Positions 3,342 to 5,811 of a DNA stretch of 5,811 bases are shown here, piece after piece. The stretch's first letter is position 1. Each line of letters begins with the position of its first letter. Made by a program: the position numbers and the translations under genes. Origin of the DNA: Balneolales bacterium (GTDB lineage Bacteria; Bacteroidota; Rhodothermia; Balneolales; Natronogracilivirgulaceae); the NCBI GenBank assembly GCA_007133995.1, contig SLLP01000205.1, forward strand, positions 1 through 5,811. Direction: 5' to 3'. The notes beneath the pieces are model-generated. The model did no database searches, was not told where the DNA came from, and was given only the letters and a program-made list of their open reading frames with translations.

Positions 3342-5811
3342 CAGGAGGCTTTGACCGATACCATTCGAACAGGGGAAATTGATCCGACAGAAATCCCGAC
3401 CGAACAGGAGCAAGACGATTCCGATTCTCAACCCCTGGAGGATTTACCATCCGGTGACGGTGACGATGCGGAGCCGGGTGAAATGGATCCAGATGAGATG
3501 GACACGGACCTTATAGAAACCGGCCAGACGGGAGCGGGTGAGATGCAACCTGGACAGATAGGACCTGACGAGACGGGGCCTGGCGATGGAGGCGAGATTC
3601 GTTTCTCATCCCGGGATTCACTCATTTTCACTACCCGAGAGGAACGGAGAGCCAAACTTTATGGCAATGCCAGGGTCGGCAATCAGCAGGGAGAGCTGAC
3701 GGCTGGTGAAGTTCTGCTGAATCTGGACAAAAAAGAGATGAGTGCTCAGGCCGGTGACCCTGCCGACACACTTTCGGAGCCGGTACTGCAACGCGGTGAG
3801 GACCGGGTGCGAAGCCGCCGCATTGCCTACAACTACGAAACCGACAAAGGAAAGTTCGACGTGGCGCGCATTACCATGGACCAGGGAAATGTAATCGGAA
3901 CCCAGGTCAAGCGAACCGCCCCTCATGTCATTTTTGTGGAGGATGGCATCTATTCCACCTGTGAGCTGGATCATCCCCATTTTTATATCCGTGCCAACCG
4001 GATGAAGGTAGTGGATGAAGATGAGATTTTTTTTACACGGGCCCGACTGTTTATTCTCGACATCCCTTATCCACTGGTTTTCCCGTTCGGTTTTGTGCCA
4101 TCGCGCATCAGTCGCAAACAATCCGGCATCCTCGAACCCTCCTTCACCTATCAGGATCAACAAAACCGTGGCATTGGTCTGCAGAATCTCGGATGGTTCC
4201 AGTATTTCAACGATTATCTGACCGGCCAGATCAACCTGGACATCTTCACCTCCGGAACCTACTATATCTCTTCGCGTTTGAATTACAGGCGTACAGATCA
4301 CTACAATGGTTCTGTGGAAATAGGCTACTCACGCGATCAGGGCATGGAATCCACGGATCCCGACTTTTTCTCATCCAGACAGCGCAGGCTTTTGCTCAAT
4401 CACAGCCAGACCATCAACCCTTACTCTTCTGTTACTGCCAACATTAATCTGCGAACAGCCGACTATCATAACCGCAACTCATATGATATTAACGAAAGAG
4501 CTGAAGTGAGTACAACATCCCGCATCTCATACAACTTCAACCACCCCGAGGGAGCTTACTCGTTTAATATTGCCGGTTCGCACAATCAAAATTTTGCTAC
4601 CGATGTGACCACGCTCACCGGTCCGGATGTCACTTTTTCTCTTCGCAGAATCACACCCTTTCAGCGCACAGGCCCTGCGCGCACAGAGCGCTGGTACGAA
4701 TCTCTGAGTATTCAGTACAATAACCGACTACAATCCAGATACAATTTTAATCCGCGTGAAACCGATATTGGTTTTCTTGAGGCTTTATTCGATCCATCAA
4801 AACACCGGGAGGCGACCGGTGATTTTCGTCATATTAATGCCGGACTCAGGCAAACGGCACGAGCTGATCTTCAACTGATGAGCAGTTCCTTTGCCAACAT
4901 CGCCACCAACCTGAGCCTTAATGAATACTGGTACCCTCAGACGGTTCGGCAGGAGTGGGATCCGGAACAGGGCCGCGTTTTATCCCAAATGGAACAGGGA
5001 TTTTCAACAGGCCGCGATTTCCAGACCAGCGTTAGTCTCAACACGACTCTTTACGGGCTGAGTGAAGCCCGGATAGGTCGCTTTGAGGGGTTTCGCCACA
5101 CTATGAGACCATCACTCAGTTTCAGCTACCGGCCCGATTTCAGTGACGATATCTGGGGAGTCTACCGGGAGGTGCAGTTCAATCCTGCCGGTGATACCCG
5201 AAAATATTCGAAGTTTGAGGGTGGAATTGTAGGAGGACCCGGAGCAGGTCGCCAGCAGACACTTGGGATCAGCCTGAATAACATATTTGAAGCCAAAGAG
5301 GTGCGGCGTGATACTACCGGCGAGCGCAGTGAAAGGATTGTAAGGCTGCTTGACCGCTTCAATCTGAGTACCAGCTACAACTTTGCAGCGGAAAGATTCA
5401 ATCTTTCCAATCTTAACGCTTCCATTTCTTCCTCTTTCTTTCAGAATCTGAACCTGAACGCAAATGCCGTCTTCAGCTTCTATGCCACTGATGATGACGG
5501 CGTTCAGATTGATCGTTTTATCTGGAAAGACAGCAAGCAGCTGATGCGGCTCACAAATTTCACGTTCGCAGCAAGTACCCGGTTCAGCAGTGATGGAAGT
5601 GGTCGCGGTCGCTTCGAACAGCCGAAATGGCACTATCCCGAGCATTACGATCCGTTGGATCAATCCCGGTTTCATCCTATCGACGAAGCCATTCATTACG
5701 GAAGAATAGAGCGGATTGATGTCCCGTGGTCCATGAGTCTCAGTTTCAACTATCGCTGGCGAAAAGGCCCCGGGACAACGGTAACACAATCTGCCATCGC
5801 AAATGTTCAAA
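3261..5811 (+). CDS. lptD: LptD, outer-membrane LPS-assembly protein (Bacteroidota type), 3'-truncated by window edge
   Basis: The frame is open for 850 codons to the right edge. LptD forms the outer-membrane barrel that inserts lipopolysaccharide into the outer leaflet, together with the lipoprotein LptE. Order: signal peptide (1-27), acidic linker (28-113), OstA-like periplasmic domain (about 115-230, beginning DSLIFTTREERRAKLYGNAR), the CELDHPHFYI motif (234-243), then IPYPLVFPFGFVPSR (268-282) and SGILEPSF leading into a long barrel of alternating, aromatic-rich strands with many Asn, Tyr and Arg. The end near PWSMSLSFNYRWRKG suggests about 100 residues are missing. GTG 3261 is chosen because it opens a proper signal peptide; the upstream frame is closed by TGA at 3222 and holds no ATG, GTG or TTG before it. 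No Shine-Dalgarno sequence. Only 26 bases separate it from the kinase, so co-transcription is likely. Family assignment is strong; the missing end prevents a check of C-terminal cysteines. Confidence 0.9.
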   Translation, partial: MPFARFCIITLLISVPGLFIAPSDGYAQEALTDTIRTGEIDPTEIPTEQEQDDSDSQPLEDLPSGDGDDAEPGEMDPDEMDTDLIETGQTGAGEMQPGQIGPDETGPGDGGEIRFSSRDSLIFTTREERRAKLYGNARVGNQQGELTAGEVLLNLDKKEMSAQAGDPADTLSEPVLQRGEDRVRSRRIAYNYETDKGKFDVARITMDQGNVIGTQVKRTAPHVIFVEDGIYSTCELDHPHFYIRANRMKVVDEDEIFFTRARLFILDIPYPLVFPFGFVPSRISRKQSGILEPSFTYQDQQNRGIGLQNLGWFQYFNDYLTGQINLDIFTSGTYYISSRLNYRRTDHYNGSVEIGYSRDQGMESTDPDFFSSRQRRLLLNHSQTINPYSSVTANINLRTADYHNRNSYDINERAEVSTTSRISYNFNHPEGAYSFNIAGSHNQNFATDVTTLTGPDVTFSLRRITPFQRTGPARTERWYESLSIQYNNRLQSRYNFNPRETDIGFLEALFDPSKHREATGDFRHINAGLRQTARADLQLMSSSFANIATNLSLNEYWYPQTVRQEWDPEQGRVLSQMEQGFSTGRDFQTSVSLNTTLYGLSEARIGRFEGFRHTMRPSLSFSYRPDFSDDIWGVYREVQFNPAGDTRKYSKFEGGIVGGPGAGRQQTLGISLNNIFEAKEVRRDTTGERSERIVRLLDRFNLSTSYNFAAERFNLSNLNASISSSFFQNLNLNANAVFSFYATDDDGVQIDRFIWKDSKQLMRLTNFTFAASTRFSSDGSGRGRFEQPKWHYPEHYDPLDQSRFHPIDEAIHYGRIERIDVPWSMSLSFNYRWRKGPGTTVTQSAIANVQ
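3342..3599 (+). other. Acidic low-complexity linker of LptD with degenerate short repeats
   Basis: Residues 28-113 hold about 28 Asp/Glu and a single basic residue (Arg), with much Gly, Pro, Thr and Gln. Variants of a GEM-x-P-(D/G)-(E/Q) unit recur (GEMDPDEM, GEMQPGQI, GPDETGPGD), and the DNA shows matching gagatg/gacgag-type partial repeats. It lies between the signal peptide and the OstA-like domain, so it should be a flexible periplasmic segment. Function unknown. Confidence 0.75.

Noticed and set aside
3428..3655. Minus-strand Pro/Gly/Ser repeat protein resembling a collagen-like sequence
   Set aside because: It is the mirror of the acidic GEM/GPDE repeats of LptD; the repeat pattern is explained by the + frame.
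3618..4301. 227-codon open frame on the minus strand
   Set aside because: Antisense to the LptD OstA-like domain and early barrel, which match the family well; no motif or ribosome binding site supports it.
5112..5810. 232-codon open frame on the minus strand reaching the window edge
   Set aside because: Antisense to the LptD barrel; the product has no coherent features and the + frame is clearly coding.

Overview
The window carries six genes in a row, all on the + strand, with small gaps (83, 12, 86, 47 and 26 bases). No RNA gene, mobile element, CRISPR array or convincing terminator is visible, and no stretch over 300 bases lacks a gene. Base composition is close to even. Most start codons lack a Shine-Dalgarno sequence, and the last gene encodes the Bacteroidota-type version of the outer-membrane LPS-assembly protein LptD. 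Together with the cysteine-poor form of the FmdB-like protein, this suggests a Gram-negative member of the Bacteroidota/Rhodothermota/Balneolota group, most likely Balneolota-like. That assignment is inference from protein style only, not from a marker gene.

Layout: (1) 1-1065, the C-terminal ~354 residues of a Thermus-type (class Ib) aspartate aminotransferase whose start lies upstream of the window; (2) 1149-1475, an FmdB-family small protein whose zinc-ribbon cysteines are nearly all lost and which has a Ser/Gly/Asn-rich tail; (3) 1488-1850, a YraN/UPF0102 nuclease-fold protein; (4) 1937-2239, an FtsB/DivIC-type single-pass division protein; (5) 2287-3234, a ROK-family sugar kinase (probable glucokinase) that lacks the three zinc cysteines of the family; (6) 3261 to the right edge, 850 visible codons of LptD. 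LptD uses a GTG start, has a signal peptide and a long acidic linker, and runs off the end of the window.

The genes probably form one transcription unit or two closely spaced ones. Two act at the cell envelope (septum formation and LPS export). The others are central metabolism (Asp/Glu transamination, sugar phosphorylation) and small conserved housekeeping families. No wholly new system is evident. The points most worth a second look are the loss of zinc ligands in two neighbouring families, the lone strong AGGAGG with a 17-codon ORF overlapping the division gene's start by ATGA, and the long acidic linker and single mature cysteine in LptD.
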